Part shown: positions 14,224-49,856 of the stretch, one piece after another
Numbering within the stretch: position 1 is the first letter of the stretch
How the letters are laid out: each line of letters begins with the position of its first letter
NCBI RefSeq assembly: GCF_018139145.2
Contig: NC_059477.1
Location: 42,593,502-42,657,501 of the forward strand
DNA: 64,000 bases
Direction: 5' to 3'
Origin: Gymnogyps californianus
Taxonomy: Eukaryota > Chordata > Aves > Accipitriformes > Cathartidae
The notes under the pieces: model-generated
The model's database searches: none
The model's input: only the letters and a program-made list of their open reading frames with translations
What the model was told of the DNA's origin: nothing
Made by a program: the position numbers and the translations under genes

Positions 14224-15054
14224 ATACAGGTTCGTGCCTCAAGAAATATTCTACCTCCTTTACTCTTAAAGCAAATTAATAATATTTACTCTAAGAAGCA
14301 TCTTTTAGGAGAGAAAGCGATGCTTCAGTGAGACTCGGGATGTTAGCCTTTATTGTACCAAGGGACAGCTGGCAGGCAAGAGTGTAAGACTGGAAATAGA
14401 AAAGCAAAGGGTAACGATTAGCAGGAGGCTTCATCTCGATCGCTAACACTACTCCTGCAGTGCCAGGCGAAGCAGGGCTGCTGTATAATTAGCACCGACG
14501 AGCCCGAAGCCCCAAACTGAGATGCCAATGCTCTTGACACTTTTACAATCGTTTTTTTCCAGAAATCCTTAAGTCAGAAGATCACTAAAATCTCAGCTTC
14601 CATTCTTCAAGAAAACTGTGTTTCTCGCCCTCAGTCTTACAGGGAATAACTAGAAAATCAGCCCAACGTATAAATCGCAGCTCGGGAACAGAAGGCGAAC
14701 ACAATACATGCGTTTATCAGAATAAATCATGACTTCAGTCGGCTTTTTTAGGCCCCTCTCCTAATTCTGGAGCTCTCCGCGTTTACAGTTTTAAGCCCAG
14801 CTCTGACCCGTGCCCAAACTCCCCGGGGTTTGGGCGCGGAGGGGACGGGGCAGCAACCACAACTTGTGCGGTCCCCGGGGCTGGAGCCGGAGCCTCGCCC
14901 GGCACCGAAACCCACGAAAACGCGGTGGTTTATTAAAAAAAACCACAAAAAAAAACCCACCCTCACCACCACCCCCCCCCCTTCGATCGGCGGAAAGGAG
15001 GCCGGCAGAGCGCCCCGGCCCCGCCGCCCCGGCCCCGGCCCCGCCGCCCCTCAC

Positions 15055-15162
15055 CTGCCGCAGGATGAAGCTGGTGGAGGTGGTGCTGCCGTCGGAGCGC
15101 TTCAGCCGGCTGCGGCGCGTCGCCGTGCCCCTCGTCACCTGCCCCGGGGGAGGCCAAGACAT
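15055..15162 (-). CDS. CACNB4: CACNB4 N-terminal coding exon (gene continues off the left edge)
   Basis: The minus strand encodes [17 protein letters not shown] followed by [10 protein letters not shown], then a donor GTGAGG at 15054. This matches the N-terminal variable region of the calcium channel beta-4 subunit, where the next exon would begin GSADSYTSRP. CACNB4 is a cytoplasmic MAGUK-like subunit that binds the alpha-1 AID helix and sets channel trafficking and gating. The 5' limit is unclear. One model starts at the ATG at 15162 (MSWPPPGQ, weak context with T at -3). The other treats CAG before the GTG at 15141 as a splice acceptor for a separate first exon. Upstream in frame is a poly-Gly run from a GCC repeat with no ATG. 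Order and strand relative to STAM2 fit the known neighbourhood. Confidence 0.85.
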
Positions 15163-15173
15163 CAAGGTCGCGT

Positions 15174-15175
15174 CG

Positions 15176-15209
<34 letters not shown>

Positions 15210-15216
15210 CGCCACC
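15174..15216. repeat. GCC/CCA trinucleotide repeat
   Basis: About 14 imperfect GCC units immediately upstream of the CACNB4 coding exon. They encode poly-Gly in the CACNB4 frame if transcribed and translated, but no in-frame ATG lies upstream of the tract. Confidence 0.9.
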
Positions 15217-15750
15217 GGAGCCGCGCCCGCCCCGCCCGCCCTCACGCTCCCCCGGCTGCACCCACCGCGGCCATGGCGGCCAGGATCGGCGGCTCCCTCA
15301 GCCCCCGGCCACGGCCCCGGCCGCCACCTGGTCGCCGGGCTCAGCCGGGCTGCCTGCCGCCGAGCGAGTGCGCGGTGGGAAGGGCGAGGGCGGGCGGGGG
15401 GCGGGCGCGGAGAAGCGGAGCGAAGGGGGGGGGACGGGACACACGGGACCGGGGAGGCGCCGGGCGGCCCCCGGGGCGGGGCAGGGCCGGGACACGCGTG
15501 TCCGTGTCCCCCTCCGCGAAGGCGGCCCGGCCGGGGGAGGCCGGGGCAAACCCGGGCGTGGCGGGGAGCGGCCGGAGGGCAGCCGCCGCCCCGGGGACAG
15601 GCGGGTGGAAACGCGCCCGCGTGGATAAACCTCCCCGGAGCCGAACGTCAGTGAAACCTCCCGGTTTGTTCCAGCCCGTAAAGGCACCGGGTATGGCACC
15701 CGGGCCCCGCTCTCCCCGTCGCGGGAGAAACTTCAGCGGAGGTCGTCCGT

Positions 15751-17559
15751 GAGGGCTAAACCAAGTGTCTTAATTTTCAGAAGCAACCGCGAACTAGCGG
15801 TCATCGCCACCGCTCCCGCTGCAGCCATCGCTTTTCTGCGCTAGTGACCCTCGTCCCCAGCCCGGCTCCCACGCAGGATGCTCCCGCCGCATCCCACGCG
15901 GGACGGTGGCGGACCGGAGATGCGACCCGGATGCTACGGGCAAGTGCCGGCCCCTGAGCCCGGTTTAACCTCCTCAAGCTGAAACTGAGCCACAACTGCC
16001 ACCACCACGTAAACCGCAGTGCCACCCAACGCCTCCGAGTATTGATCAGCATTAATTTGCATCAACTACCAGTCATGACGAGCGCTGTAATTCCCAGGGT
16101 AGAGAGGAAAAAAGATAAATCAGGAGATTAAGTGATTCGTTTGAAGTTAGAGGAAATCTGGGGAAGTATTAGAAGCAGGACCTGGATTTCCTGCTTCCCA
16201 CTCCTGTGCTTTAACTACAAGCACGTTACACCTCCCACTGACGTGAGTAAGAGGAGCAATGTCTGCATCTTTGAACTGATCTCACTTTCACACCGGCACG
16301 CTCCGAACACACCCCTGGTGAAGGTCCAAAGCACAACAGAGCAAACCTTTCTTTCTCTCCCGCCGCAGACACAAACTGCGGATTTTTTTCCGTTCCTTGG
16401 ATGAAAATTAGGCAGCCTGGTTTCTTTGTCAAAGATGAATGTGGGTCATGAGTGCTGTAGTCTAAACTAGATTATTTTAAAATTCAGTTTAATCATGAAA
16501 CTGGCACTAGGAAGGGTACTTTTCTTTAAACATTCATCTTGGTGTGACTGAGTATGTGGCTGACTTCCCAAGTTAAGATACTGTCCAGAAATCCAGCACC
16601 TCATTGTCTCACTTCAGCAACACGTAGTAACGTTGAAGCTGAAGATTTGAAATGAAAAACAAGCAAGCATTTGCCAGTAATTCAGTAAATGATTTGGCTT
16701 TATAAGGGCTTTGTAAGGTTTAGATTTGCAGCCTGAAGTGACCTGAAATCAGCCCGGGGCTCAGTTAACTCGGAAGGGCTGTAAATAAATGACAAAATGC
16801 AGCGATTTATGTCTATGTAACAATTCGTGGAGTTGTTCTCGGGTACGTTGGGCTGCTTGCACACATTTTTTCAGTGTCCATTCACAGCATTAGCAGAAGG
16901 TATCTTTAAAGCACAAGGATTTATTCTTATTTTGGATGAGCTAGAAACCTCTGGATAATTTGTTTAGAGTCTCCATGAAAACCTGTAATAAGCCATAAAC
17001 AATCACGGCTCTTACTTAAGATGTGCAATACAATCAAATCGAAAGAGCGGTGTATTTGCTTTCCTTATCATTTGTGGCGAAGTATATTATCATTTCATGT
17101 AAGATTATTCTCTTCAATTCCCCAGCAGTTAACACCCAATACGTAGCAGCGTGCTCTCGCTAGCCCGCTGAGCCTAGCTTGCAGACACTCCAGGCAACAG
17201 AGCGATGGTTCCCAATTAGAAGAGCTCGTCGACAGTGAAGCGCAGCACAGCCATGGAATAACGGCCTCTTCCAGAGCCCTGGCTTTGCTGACAGCGTGTG
17301 GGAACACGACGAGCCGGAGGTAGCCGGGCTGGTGGCCCAGCCGGAGGTAGCCCGGCTGGTGGCCGAGCCTGGGGGTGCTAGCCCAGGACGGGCTCCCCAG
17401 GGGGGAGCAAGGCTGCAGGCACAGCAGGAGGGCCGAGGGGAGCAGGGAAGGGGAACGGGGAGGGCTGCAGCGGTGACGTTCACACGACTGGCGTAGCTTT
17501 TGCCTTCTCTTTCTGGCAAGGACTTGACCGCGTAGTAAAAGAGAAGACTCCTCACCCGT
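15751..17559. other. Spacer between CACNB4 5' end and STAM2 3' end
   Basis: A short region of mixed composition. From 17120 to 17510 it turns GC-rich and includes a 27-bp tandem repeat. No gene was recognised. Both flanking genes point leftwards, so this is the STAM2 termination zone followed by the CACNB4 upstream region. Confidence 0.6.
17312..17365. repeat. Two-copy 27-bp tandem repeat
   Basis: The unit starts AGCCGGAGGTAGCC and ends CTGGTGGCC. Two adjacent copies (17312-17338, 17339-17365) differ at two positions. It is the start of a GC-rich patch and creates local open frames in both strands that are not genes. Confidence 0.85.
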
Positions 17560-20500
17560 GTTTGTTAAACAAACTTCTGTTTTATTCGCACAAGGCAATG
17601 CACACATATTGCAGACAGGAGGCCAAATGGACATTCCAATAAAACAGATCCCCTATTCTCAGTACTGCAAACTCTTTAAGATAAATTTTCTGTAAGAACT
17701 GCGATACATCTATCCACCAGTCCACGTTCACCTTAAAGCCCAGACAGAAGAGAAGCAGACCCTCGGTCTGAATTCAGAGTTCAGGCATCCCATCCGTTGG
17801 TGGCCAGGTCACTCGCTGGCCGACCAGAAGATGTTACGGTGCCGGTGAAGGGAGCAGAGCCGTGAAAGCTCAGACGTGCTCAGAACCTGCCCCAGCTGTA
17901 TTTCCTTTCCTCCGTTTTTCATTTTCACCAATTCAAACCAGTTTGCGTCAGCTTCATGTAAAATTTAACTGGTAAGAGCCACAAATTCTAAAAAGTTATT
18001 CATTCATTCAACAGATACATCACAGTGTTCAATGTAAGCAAGAGTAGTGCCTATTATTTCTTAGAAAAGATGCATAGATAAAAATAAGGAAAAAAAAAAA
18101 TCTTCCTATCAGAAAATAATTCCTGTAAGAGATTGCAGCCGCAGCCATGTCCCACTCGGCTCTCCTTGCTAAGGGACAGCCTTCAAAAGAATTACACTGT
18201 TCCACAAGTCCATGAACATCTACGAACAAAACCTAGAGTAAAATGAACACACAACATTATTTTTAAGGTTTACTTGTTACGGAAACAATCTGATTTTTTT
18301 TAACATTGTAATTTCTGTACCAAATTAAATAGACAACGCATTTGTCACAGCCAGGCTGAATGAAAGACCGCAATTTCTCAAAACACGTCTCCGCGTGGTG
18401 ATATTACAGACAAATGCAGTTGTTGCTTTCAGCTAACTCAGACACAATAGGTTGCCAACTCATACTAAAAGAAAATTTGTCTAGTATTGATATTTTCAAC
18501 ACCCATGAAACAAATATATTACGATAAAATTCTCATTAGAAAGTTGCACAAATTTCTGTGTTAACCATTAAGAGTTTATATGAAAAAGCAGAAGTTATCT
18601 ACCGTTGGTTCCTGGTACAAAACAGTAGGTAGAAACCTAATGTAGAAATCGGAAGTTAGATAAATCCTTTGGCAGCATGTTCAGTTACAATCAGGCCTTA
18701 AAAATAAATATGATAATGTATAGAAGTATGAAGAGGAAAAAACAGATCCTATTAACACCAAAACCCTCTAAATACACTATTTTAATAATAATTAAATTAT
18801 TTTACACTATCTACAAGTTGCATATCACAGAATTAGGAATATAAGAGATGACAGAATGACAAATCCCGCTTTTATAAAATTTCAGGCTTTAACAGTATGC
18901 ATATATGTAGCTGTGTAGAAAATCTCAGACAAATGAGTATATACATTATTTATATTTAATAATTAACTGAACATAATCCAATCACATCTGTCTAGCCATC
19001 TCAATTTAAGATACTCAATATTTCTGCCGGACCAAAGTTTTGAATCCAATAAAAATACCTAGCTAAATCTCAATTTACTAACATGGAGAACCTATATAAA
19101 TGATAGCAAGGTTTAATTTGACTACATACCAACTTGGAACAAAGTAAACTCTTACCAAAAACTCTCCAAGCAATAAGAATTTTGAACAGCAGCATTGAAA
19201 TTAATTATTCTTCTTAAAGAACGCAAGGAACAAGTTATCAAAATACTTCAGTATTGCAACACGTGTTATTTATACTGAACTACTTCAAGGGGAAGGACAG
19301 TGACAAATTAAAGTCATGTCAAAAGGAAAGACGAAAGCTTCCTTCCAATTGCACAAATTTAAATTAAAAAGAAAAGATTTAAAGAGCAAGTACTGAATAC
19401 CTTATTGCATAAGCATGAGGCTGCAAATGAATAAGGTCATGATACTAAATAATTAAATAAAATGTAAAAGAAATGGAGGTGGCGCTGAGTGAAGGGTGGT
19501 TTTTATTACTCAACAACAGTCTACAATCTGATAGTTCTCATTTGGCAGAAAATTTATACACCAAACATACTTATTTAGACATTTGGGAGTTTCATGCATT
19601 TAATCAAGATGTTTTTATCAGTGATTGGCTTGCATTATTTTCCCAATTTAAAGATTATTACTCATCATAAAATTGTTGAAATAGGTATAAATATGACTAT
19701 GCCAAAGTGAGTAGGTAAATAGTGATTTTTTTTTTCCCCCCAGAGGTTGAAACAATAAAAGAAAGAAATCCCACATTCCTGAAAGATAATTCAGCTCATC
19801 TGCTCCTCTTGTACAAACCCCACCCATTAAAAAGTGCATCAGGGAAGAAATCCTTAAGATTTCTTTTCTTAGCCACCAAATGCTACGCTTCCACAGCTCC
19901 AAGGCAATTCCTTTTCTAAAGACACGTCTGTCATTTTCAATATGCAACCGCTCCTCGTATTAAATGAGGAGCACAATCCCACTCACAAAGCACGTGTATT
20001 CTGCCTATACAGATAGTGCGTTAAATACACCTTTTCCAAATGGTTTCAGAGTTTCTCTGACCGTAATCGGCGTCTAAATAGAGATGGCAATGTGGCAGAG
20101 AAAGGAAATCCAAGAGAGGCAAGAATCCCCTGGTCCCATAAAGACAATTCCTGTTCCACTCGGCTCCCCGTTGGAAAGGGAACAAGGCAGATTCTCAGAA
20201 TCGTAAGAAGCTTCAAACCTTCTTGAGCCCCTTCCTTTACCACAAGGAACTACAACACTCCTTCACTTCTAAATACATCCAAAAAGGAAAAGAAAAGAGA
20301 TTCTGTACAAGTTTCTGGCTCAGCACCTTGCATCCACAGGGTGCCCACACAGTCAGCTGGGAGCATCCCTTGCCTGCTCTTGCAAAGGAGACTTGTGCTT
20401 GCAGCACCACCTCTGCCAAAAGACACAAGCGAGTTCTAGCAGAACCCCACCTGTTTGCTTCAAGAGAAGCACATCAGAAGTTCTCTGTCGTTTCCGAAAA

Positions 20501-21123
20501 ATCTAATAGGCAGCACTGTAAAAATCTCATTTCTCATATTTCTGGAGGTACGTGGTCCTCGCTGTCACAACATCAAATCATTTTCTCTTCCAGCTCTCAT
20601 CTGCTGAACTCGTGCAGTTGTTCCAATTAGGCAGCGCACATCGTATTGTCAAGCTCGCTACAGCAGCGCAGAGAGAAGGTGGTCTCTAAATCTGCAGAGA
20701 TTCTCTAAAGCCTCTTGGATAGAAGGATTATAGTAAGATACCAGAGGAGGCAACGCATAACGAGAGGAACACGTAACAATGATTAAGCATCCTCAAGTTT
20801 TCACAAACACATTTAAAAGAAAATTATTTTTGGACATTCTTTTAACTCAAGATTCACAAGTGGCGTTTTTTGAAAGCACTGAAATAAGGGCTCAAAGTAA
20901 ACTGAAATTATTTTAAACCATCAGCTAATCTAGTTCAAGCTATCTTTATGCAAATGCTTAACAACCAGATCTGATGCATACTTTTACTCTGCATGACCCT
21001 CATGCAGTAAGTTGGGTTATTTAAAAGGAAAATGTATTTTTGATATCCGTGACAGGTATTCCTAAAAATCATTAGGTCAGGCAACCTTTATTCATTAATT
21101 CAGAAAAATGAGCTGGTTTGTTT
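17560..21123 (-). other. STAM2: Probable STAM2 3' UTR
   Basis: AT-rich sequence without exons follows the stop codon. AATAAA signals on the minus strand lie at 21092-21087 (only 32 nt after the stop), 19507-19502 and 17586-17581. The last is followed by a GU-rich stretch and lies just before a switch to GC-rich sequence, so I place the end there. A Pumilio-like TGTATATA occurs on the minus strand at 18945-18938. The true end is uncertain and one of the nearer signals may be used instead. Confidence 0.5.
17581..17586 (-). terminator. STAM2: Candidate distal STAM2 polyadenylation signal (AATAAA)
   Basis: A canonical hexamer on the minus strand, about 3.5 kb past the stop codon. Downstream sequence in the sense direction contains GTTTGTTTAAC and GGGTGAGGAG, a plausible GU-rich element. 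It is the most distal canonical signal before the GC-rich intergenic patch. Confidence 0.4.
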
Positions 21124-45625
<24,502 letters not shown>

Positions 45626-45890
45626 CTCGGCAGCGCCGGCCCGGCCTGCCACCCGCTCCTCAGCCGAGACAGCCCGGCCAGCGGCCGCCTGATCCACCCC
45701 CGCCGCCGCCCGACCGCCGCCTCAGGCCCCCGAGGCCGCCCCGCCGCGCCTGAACGCGTGGCGGAGGAAACGCCGCAGCAGCACCGCGACGACGAACCGG
45801 CTAGGCGGGGGGTGCGGGAAGGCGCCGTTACCGCCGGGCGGGACGGGCAGGAGCGGGGCGGGCAGCGACCCCAGCAGCGGCGCGGCGGCG

Positions 45891-46055
45891 TCAGGCGCTC
45901 GCTGGGACACCCCGGCGGGAGCGGGGGCCTCGCGGAGGCGGGGCTACCGGCGGCCGTGCGTGGAGGCCCCGCCCCGTTCCCGCCTGGGCGGGGCTGGGCG
46001 GGGCCGGGGGGGTGGAGGCGCAGTGGCCTGCACGTGACGTCACGGGGGGCGCCAT
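45891..46055 (-). other. Candidate upstream ORF in the STAM2 leader (54 codons)
   Basis: It starts at the ATG inside the YY1-type element, beginning MAPPVTSRAGHC, and stops at 45891, before the main ATG at 45625. It is Pro/Arg-rich, as expected for a CpG island, so the peptide need not be functional. It matters only if the start site lies upstream of 46055 and the leader is unspliced. Confidence 0.3.
46031..46042. promoter_or_regulatory. Overlapping E-box (CACGTG) and CRE (TGACGTCA)
   Basis: Two perfect palindromic binding sites share two bases. The E-box read on the minus strand is GTCACGTGCA, close to the TFEB/TFE3 CLEAR consensus GTCACGTGAC. CREB/ATF would bind the CRE. They lie about 410 nt upstream of the STAM2 ATG. 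Confidence 0.65.
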
Positions 46056-46059
46056 CTTG
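46051..46059 (-). promoter_or_regulatory. YY1-type element
   Basis: On the minus strand the sequence is CAAGATGGC, matching the YY1 core AAGATGGC. It is oriented for STAM2 transcription and lies 9 bp from the CRE. It includes an ATG that would open an upstream ORF if the start site is upstream of it. Confidence 0.6.
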
Positions 46060-46330
46060 AGGCGGTGGCCCCGGGGCGGGCGGCGGTCCTTGTCGCTCCT
46101 CTTCTCCCCGCGCAGTCGCTCGGTGTGTGTATGTCCCTCACCCGCCACCCCCCGGTCTCAAAACCCGAATTTAAGAGGTGCCTGCGGGCACGGGCTCTGT
46201 CGCCTCAGTGGGTGCGAGGAGGGGTGGCGGGCGGGGAAACGGCGCCCGGCGGCGGGTGCTGTGGGAGTGTGGCGGGGGGTGGTGTGAGGGAATGGCTGAG
46301 GAGATGATGGCTGACGGGGGCGTGGTTGGG

Positions 46331-49300
46331 GGTGTAGGGCTGGGGGGAGCGTGGCCGTGTGTGGGTAGGTGGCTTGTGGGGTGTGTGGTTTGGGGATGTA
46401 TGGCTGAGGGGGGTATGACCCATCTTGAGGGGAGGGAGGGCATGCAGCCTTCTGCTGGCAGTCCCCGCAGGCAGGGTTGTGCAATTAGGAGGGGAAGCTC
46501 CCCAAAAAGCCACTTTGTGGGCACACCCGGGGGCCTCCTGGCCCTGTACCCCTGTCCACAGCTGCTTGCAGGAACCTGGGAGCTACTGACGGCTGCTGGG
46601 TGTGCCTGCGTTCTCTGAGGAGTGATGTGACTTCAAATGAACTCATGCCAGCCGGGGAGTGAGTCAGTAGGTCCGTACCCAGCACCACGTGCTTTTTGGA
46701 ATATGCACGGTCATACGTTTTAGAGCCGCGTCTCAGAGTAGTCGTGAGCCTTAGTCATCATCACGGTAGTGTCAGCGCGTTAGTCAGAGCCTATTTTTGA
46801 CTCCAGCCAGAGAACTCGTGGAAAAGCAAGGCACAGCGGCATTACAGTGGCTGTATTTCTATTAGAAGGGTAGGACGTTGAAAGTACTGAGAACAAGATT
46901 CCTGAAAGCTTTCTGGATGATTCAGTGATACTTCCCTGCCCACTCATCTCAAATTTACAGGGCCACATTTCTTTCCTCAGCTGTGATATGCAAGCATAAA
47001 ACCTAAGTTTCACTTACACGTGTGAAAAGTATTTTTTAGCATATTTTGTAAGGAATTTTAGATTATATGTTAGAAATCAAATTTTATTTGAAGAACACAC
47101 TGATGTTTCTTCAAAAATGGTAGCACAGTTCATATTTCTTGAACGTTTTGTACATCGGAAGCATTTGTTTTAAACCATCTGGGGTCTACGATGGCACAGT
47201 GGTATCAAATGTACTGTGTTTTTGTTTGATTATGAAACTGCATTAGCAGATTGCTTGCCCGGCTGTATCGCCGGTCTCGCCTCTCGATGGAGTTTCCATT
47301 TTGTTCCCGTTTTCCAGGGTTTGAGGCAGTCTGCAGGTGGCACCGTTGTCTCACATTCACGGCCATCGTTGCCCATCCTGAACTGACTGCTGGAAATGAA
47401 CTCCTCCTGTCAGGTTTTTAAGGCAAAATGGAGCGCCTTTCCCTCAGTCTTAAATTTACTAATTACACTGAAACTTATAATTTCACTTGATGAATCAGAC
47501 CGAATAAAAATGGCACTAATTTGTTTAATTGCTTTAAAAAAGGGAAGGATGAATCAATTTGTACAGAAATGCAATAAACAGTAATGTTGTCTGGCTGAAA
47601 TAGAAAATTGTAATGAGTTTTGTATAATTCAAGACAATGAGTTTTCTCCTTTATTAACTTCAGCTCCCTTTCCCCTCCGGACTATCACATGTGGTGCAAT
47701 AATCACAGCAGCTGCACATGCAAATGAATGGATAGCGTCTCCAGTTCTTCAGATCCTGTAGCGTTGTTTTTGTCACATTAGTATTGAAACAAATGTCACA
47801 CATCTTCGTGTACGTTTGCTCCGTTTTTTATTTGGTGGTGGTGGGACAAAGCATCTGAGATCTGCTGTACCTCCTAGAGATGAAGGACTGGACAGGACTG
47901 CCTGTGCTGGGTCTAAGCCCCCCCAGGTTGAAGCAGTCGGGTAGAAGATATAGTCCAGAAGCATCTACAGAACTTCTGCTCTAGGTGACACCAGAACCAA
48001 AGCTACGGGACATTTCCCAATGGAAAAACCTAAATCCCACAGTAAATGATAAAATCCATAGTAATAAAAAGACCCGGCAAGAGAAAAGAAAACATTAGGG
48101 CACTGCCAGTTATCCCGAGCCCTGCGGGAACAAACTATTCATTAAGGAGAACTCCTAGGAAGCACTAGAGAGGAGGACAGAAAAACAGCTATTAAAAAAA
48201 GTTATTTCTAAACCTGTTTTTCCAGACTCCAGATCTGGCAATCTGTTCATCCCTGAGGACTGAGCAGTCCTTGCCCCCGTGTCTCAGATACTTTACCATC
48301 ATTAGGAGCGTGGGCAGACTCTGGTGTCCGTATCGCTGATGGATCAGTGGGGCTTTGTAGGAAGCGGATGCCTCCCCCTCCTCACCCCCTGGCACACATC
48401 AGAAGGGCTGACTCTGAGCTTTCCCCCTTACTTTTGTAACGGTGTGTTGTCATAATATTGAATCTCAAGCCTTAACTTTTGTAACAGATGTTTTAAAGGA
48501 CAATTTATATTGTCCAAAGTGTTTGCTTTTAGAAAACTTGGGTAACTCTCGGGAAGCTTTTTCCTAGTGCACAGAAGGAGCCTGCTAAGGCTTCTAGCTT
48601 TGTTTTGTATCTGACTGGATTCTCTGTATTTCTCCAGCTGCCCTCTAGTTTACTTTGTGGTTTACTGAAATATTTTTTCCTCTTTTTATAATGGTCTCTC
48701 TCCTCTGGTGCTCTGTGTAGGAGTCAGGCAGACAGAGAAACTGATTAAACGGAGAAATGCTGAAAATAATTCCGTATAAAGCATTTCAAGATGTACGCGA
48801 GGACTCTCTCCCCCTCAGTTCTTCTGATTTTACTGCTAGGTGATGCTCGTGATGAAGGAAGTCGGCGAGAAGCACACTCTTTAAAGTGTTAATATTCTGT
48901 GCTTTTACAGCGCTCGGCTCAGCAGCTGAACAGACTTTGTATCCGTCATGCCTTTGCGTGAGAAATGATACTGCATTAAACAACTATGGCAAAGCTTGAG
49001 TGTTTTTAGTAACAAATTTTACTGTACACACAGTCTGATGCCACTTAAATGGAACATACCCTTGGTGTTTAAAGACTTTGATTCATTATTGTTAAGTTTT
49101 CTTTGGCTTTTGTTATTCAGCTCAGGTACTCAAGTTTCCTCATAAAAGCATCTCGGGCACTTTTTCCTGCGTGGCTATTGCAGCACACTTGGAAGCAAGT
49201 TGATGTTAACTGGAATACATTTATTTTTCTAATCATAGATTTTATTTTCTTGTACCTGTTGTTACACGGTGGGATTCCTCTTTCTTACATTAGCTGCCAT

Positions 49301-49856
49301 GGAGGAGAAAAAGAGAGAGATTGGGTAGCCAGAACTGATGTGTCCCACTTTTCCCCACTTCTTTCATGCACAGCACCCACCCAGCGTCTAAATCCAGTAG
49401 CCACCCCAATGCAGAGAGACAATTCCAATGGCTAAGGACCTGGTTAACGGACCTTGCCCTGGGGTCTTAGCATCTCCTTCCAAAAAATAGCCTTAGCCGG
49501 GGCAGGGTTGTGCCGGCAGGATGGGTAGCTCCTTCTGGAGCACCCAGAAGACCCGACCCTTAGACATCTCCCTGCACGCTGCTTGGCCCCGGCGTAGCTT
49601 TTTGTATGGGAGTGCTGCGGCTCCTTGAGCCACAGCTCTTGACTCCCTGTTTCCAGTAGGGAACTCTACAAAGACATGTCTAGCGCTGTCTAAGGCCTTG
49701 GTCCACGAGTCTTTTGGGAGATGCTCTTCCAGCAGCGTAGGCTTCTGGGGATGCTCACGGCACTCCGCAGTGGTACACGAATGCACAGCGCCTGTAGTGT
49801 CTGTGAGAGGTGGGAGCTCAGACAAGAACATGTGGAGCTGGGGCATCACCTCCTCC
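46331..49856. other. Intergenic DNA right of the STAM2 promoter
   Basis: Immediately beyond the island, 46.26-46.45 kb is strongly G- and GT-rich on the plus strand. After 46.7 kb the sequence becomes ordinary. AATAAA occurs on the plus strand near 47575, but no spliced gene can be supported. The longest frames match nothing I know. Confidence 0.6.

Larger units (their letters stand above)
1..15054 (-). other. CACNB4: CACNB4 intron after the N-terminal exon (runs off the left edge)
   Basis: No CACNB4 exon after the donor at 15054 was recognised, including GSADSYTSRP or the alternative short N-terminus. Known amniote CACNB4 genes have a very long intron here. The stretch holds a MIR relic (8008-8117), G tracts (13315-13326, 14211-14223), a GAG repeat (11056-11087), an AC repeat (7870-7887), a CCAGGACT short repeat (1033-1090), and an AT-rich block at 3361-3530 that may be a regulatory element. 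All open frames are short and unrelated to anything I know. Confidence 0.75.
14790..15750 (-). promoter_or_regulatory. CACNB4: CpG-island promoter region of CACNB4
   Basis: Very GC- and CpG-rich sequence surrounds the CACNB4 exon. The plus strand is C-rich from 14955 to 15060 and G-rich from 15360 to 15600, so the G-rich strand switches near 15.2-15.3 kb, a pattern typical of start sites. Minus-strand GGGG runs at 15060-14970 could form G-quadruplexes just inside the intron. No TATA box was identified. Confidence 0.7.

Noticed and set aside
1..15054. Further CACNB4 exons (GSADSYTSRP exon or short alternative N-terminus)
   Set aside because: I looked for the encoded motifs on the minus strand and did not find them. 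The next exons are probably beyond the left edge.
14810..15752. Long plus-strand frames (about 160-274 codons) over the CACNB4 island
   Set aside because: They are Pro/Ala/Gly/Arg-rich frames produced by CpG-island composition, antisense to the CACNB4 exon, with no recognisable domain.
21087..21092. AATAAA 32 nt after the STAM2 stop as the main poly(A) signal
   Set aside because: Such a short 3' UTR would be unusual for this gene, and more distal signals exist. It is kept only as a possible alternative.
46158..46524. Pro/His/Thr-rich minus-strand frames
   Set aside because: Translations of the complement of a GT-rich skewed tract. No conserved motif.
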